Part shown: one piece after another, positions 6,348-6,368 of the stretch
How the letters are laid out: the number at the start of each line of letters is the position of its first letter
Position numbering within the stretch: position 1 is the first letter of the stretch
Origin: Deltaproteobacteria bacterium UBA6106
Lineage (GTDB): Bacteria > Desulfobacterota > Syntrophorhabdia > Syntrophorhabdales > Syntrophorhabdaceae
Reading direction: 5' to 3'
DNA: 6,368 nucleotides
Assembly: GCA_002428485.1 (NCBI GenBank)
Contig: DIWM01000054.1
Location: 2,972-9,339, forward strand
The notes under the pieces: generated by a model
What the model was told of the DNA's origin: nothing
Seen by the model: the letters and a program-made list of their open reading frames with translations, nothing else
The model's database searches: none
Position numbers and translations under genes: made by a program

Positions 6348-6368
6348 CGGACTTTCCCCGCAAACACG
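6348..6368 (-). repeat. Right copy of the 21-bp inverted repeat, at the window edge
   Basis: The reverse complement of this stretch equals 150-170 with one mismatch. It lies 32 bp upstream of the preferred GT2 start and contains the alternative TTG start at 6361-6363. The repeat may continue past the last base of the window, so 21 bp is a minimum length. Confidence 0.85.

Noticed and set aside
1..6368. Defence system, toxin-antitoxin or other novel multi-gene system
   Set aside because: All five genes belong to recognisable glycan-biosynthesis families with intact motifs. Nothing in the coding content points to another system.

Overview
The window holds one tightly packed minus-strand operon for building a surface or secreted glycan. 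It looks like chromosomal DNA of a Gram-negative, probably anaerobic bacterium of the Deltaproteobacteria/Nitrospirae type. That placement is tentative: it rests on roughly balanced G+C by eye, the Shine-Dalgarno style and the heptamer-rich spacer, and no marker gene is present.

Read in the direction of transcription, from high to low coordinates, there are five genes. They are a GT2 glycosyltransferase (5380-6315), a GT4 glycosyltransferase (4224-5390), a small monotopic phosphoglycosyl transferase of the PglC/WcaJ type (3619-4227), a GT39/ArnT-like multispanning membrane glycosyltransferase (2021-3583), and a long membrane-anchored nucleotide-sugar 4,6-dehydratase of the CapD/WbpM/PglF type (181-2013). 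Neighbouring genes overlap by 11 and 4 nt or are separated by a few to a few tens of nt, so they are very likely co-transcribed. All five frames are intact, and the only gap above 100 bp is the 180-bp spacer after the last gene.

The genes suggest a linear logic. The dehydratase makes UDP-4-keto-6-deoxy-GlcNAc on the cytoplasmic face. After further tailoring by enzymes not in this window, a UDP-sugar is loaded as sugar-1-phosphate onto undecaprenyl phosphate by the phosphoglycosyl transferase. The GT4 and GT2 enzymes extend the lipid-linked chain in the cytoplasm. The GT39-like enzyme may add a sugar from a polyprenyl-phosphate donor on the periplasmic side. No flippase, polymerase, ligase, aminotransferase or acetyltransferase is present, so the pathway is incomplete here.

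The most unusual feature is not a gene. A 21-bp sequence at 150-170, 10 bp after the last stop codon, recurs in inverted orientation with one mismatch at 6348-6368, just before the first gene and at the very edge of the window. The whole five-gene block is therefore bracketed by inverted repeats. The 3' spacer also carries arrays of 7-nt units (gctcata/gctcatg) in opposite orientations around a central segment that has its own 7-nt duplication. I found no rRNA, tRNA, CRISPR array, transposase or riboswitch.
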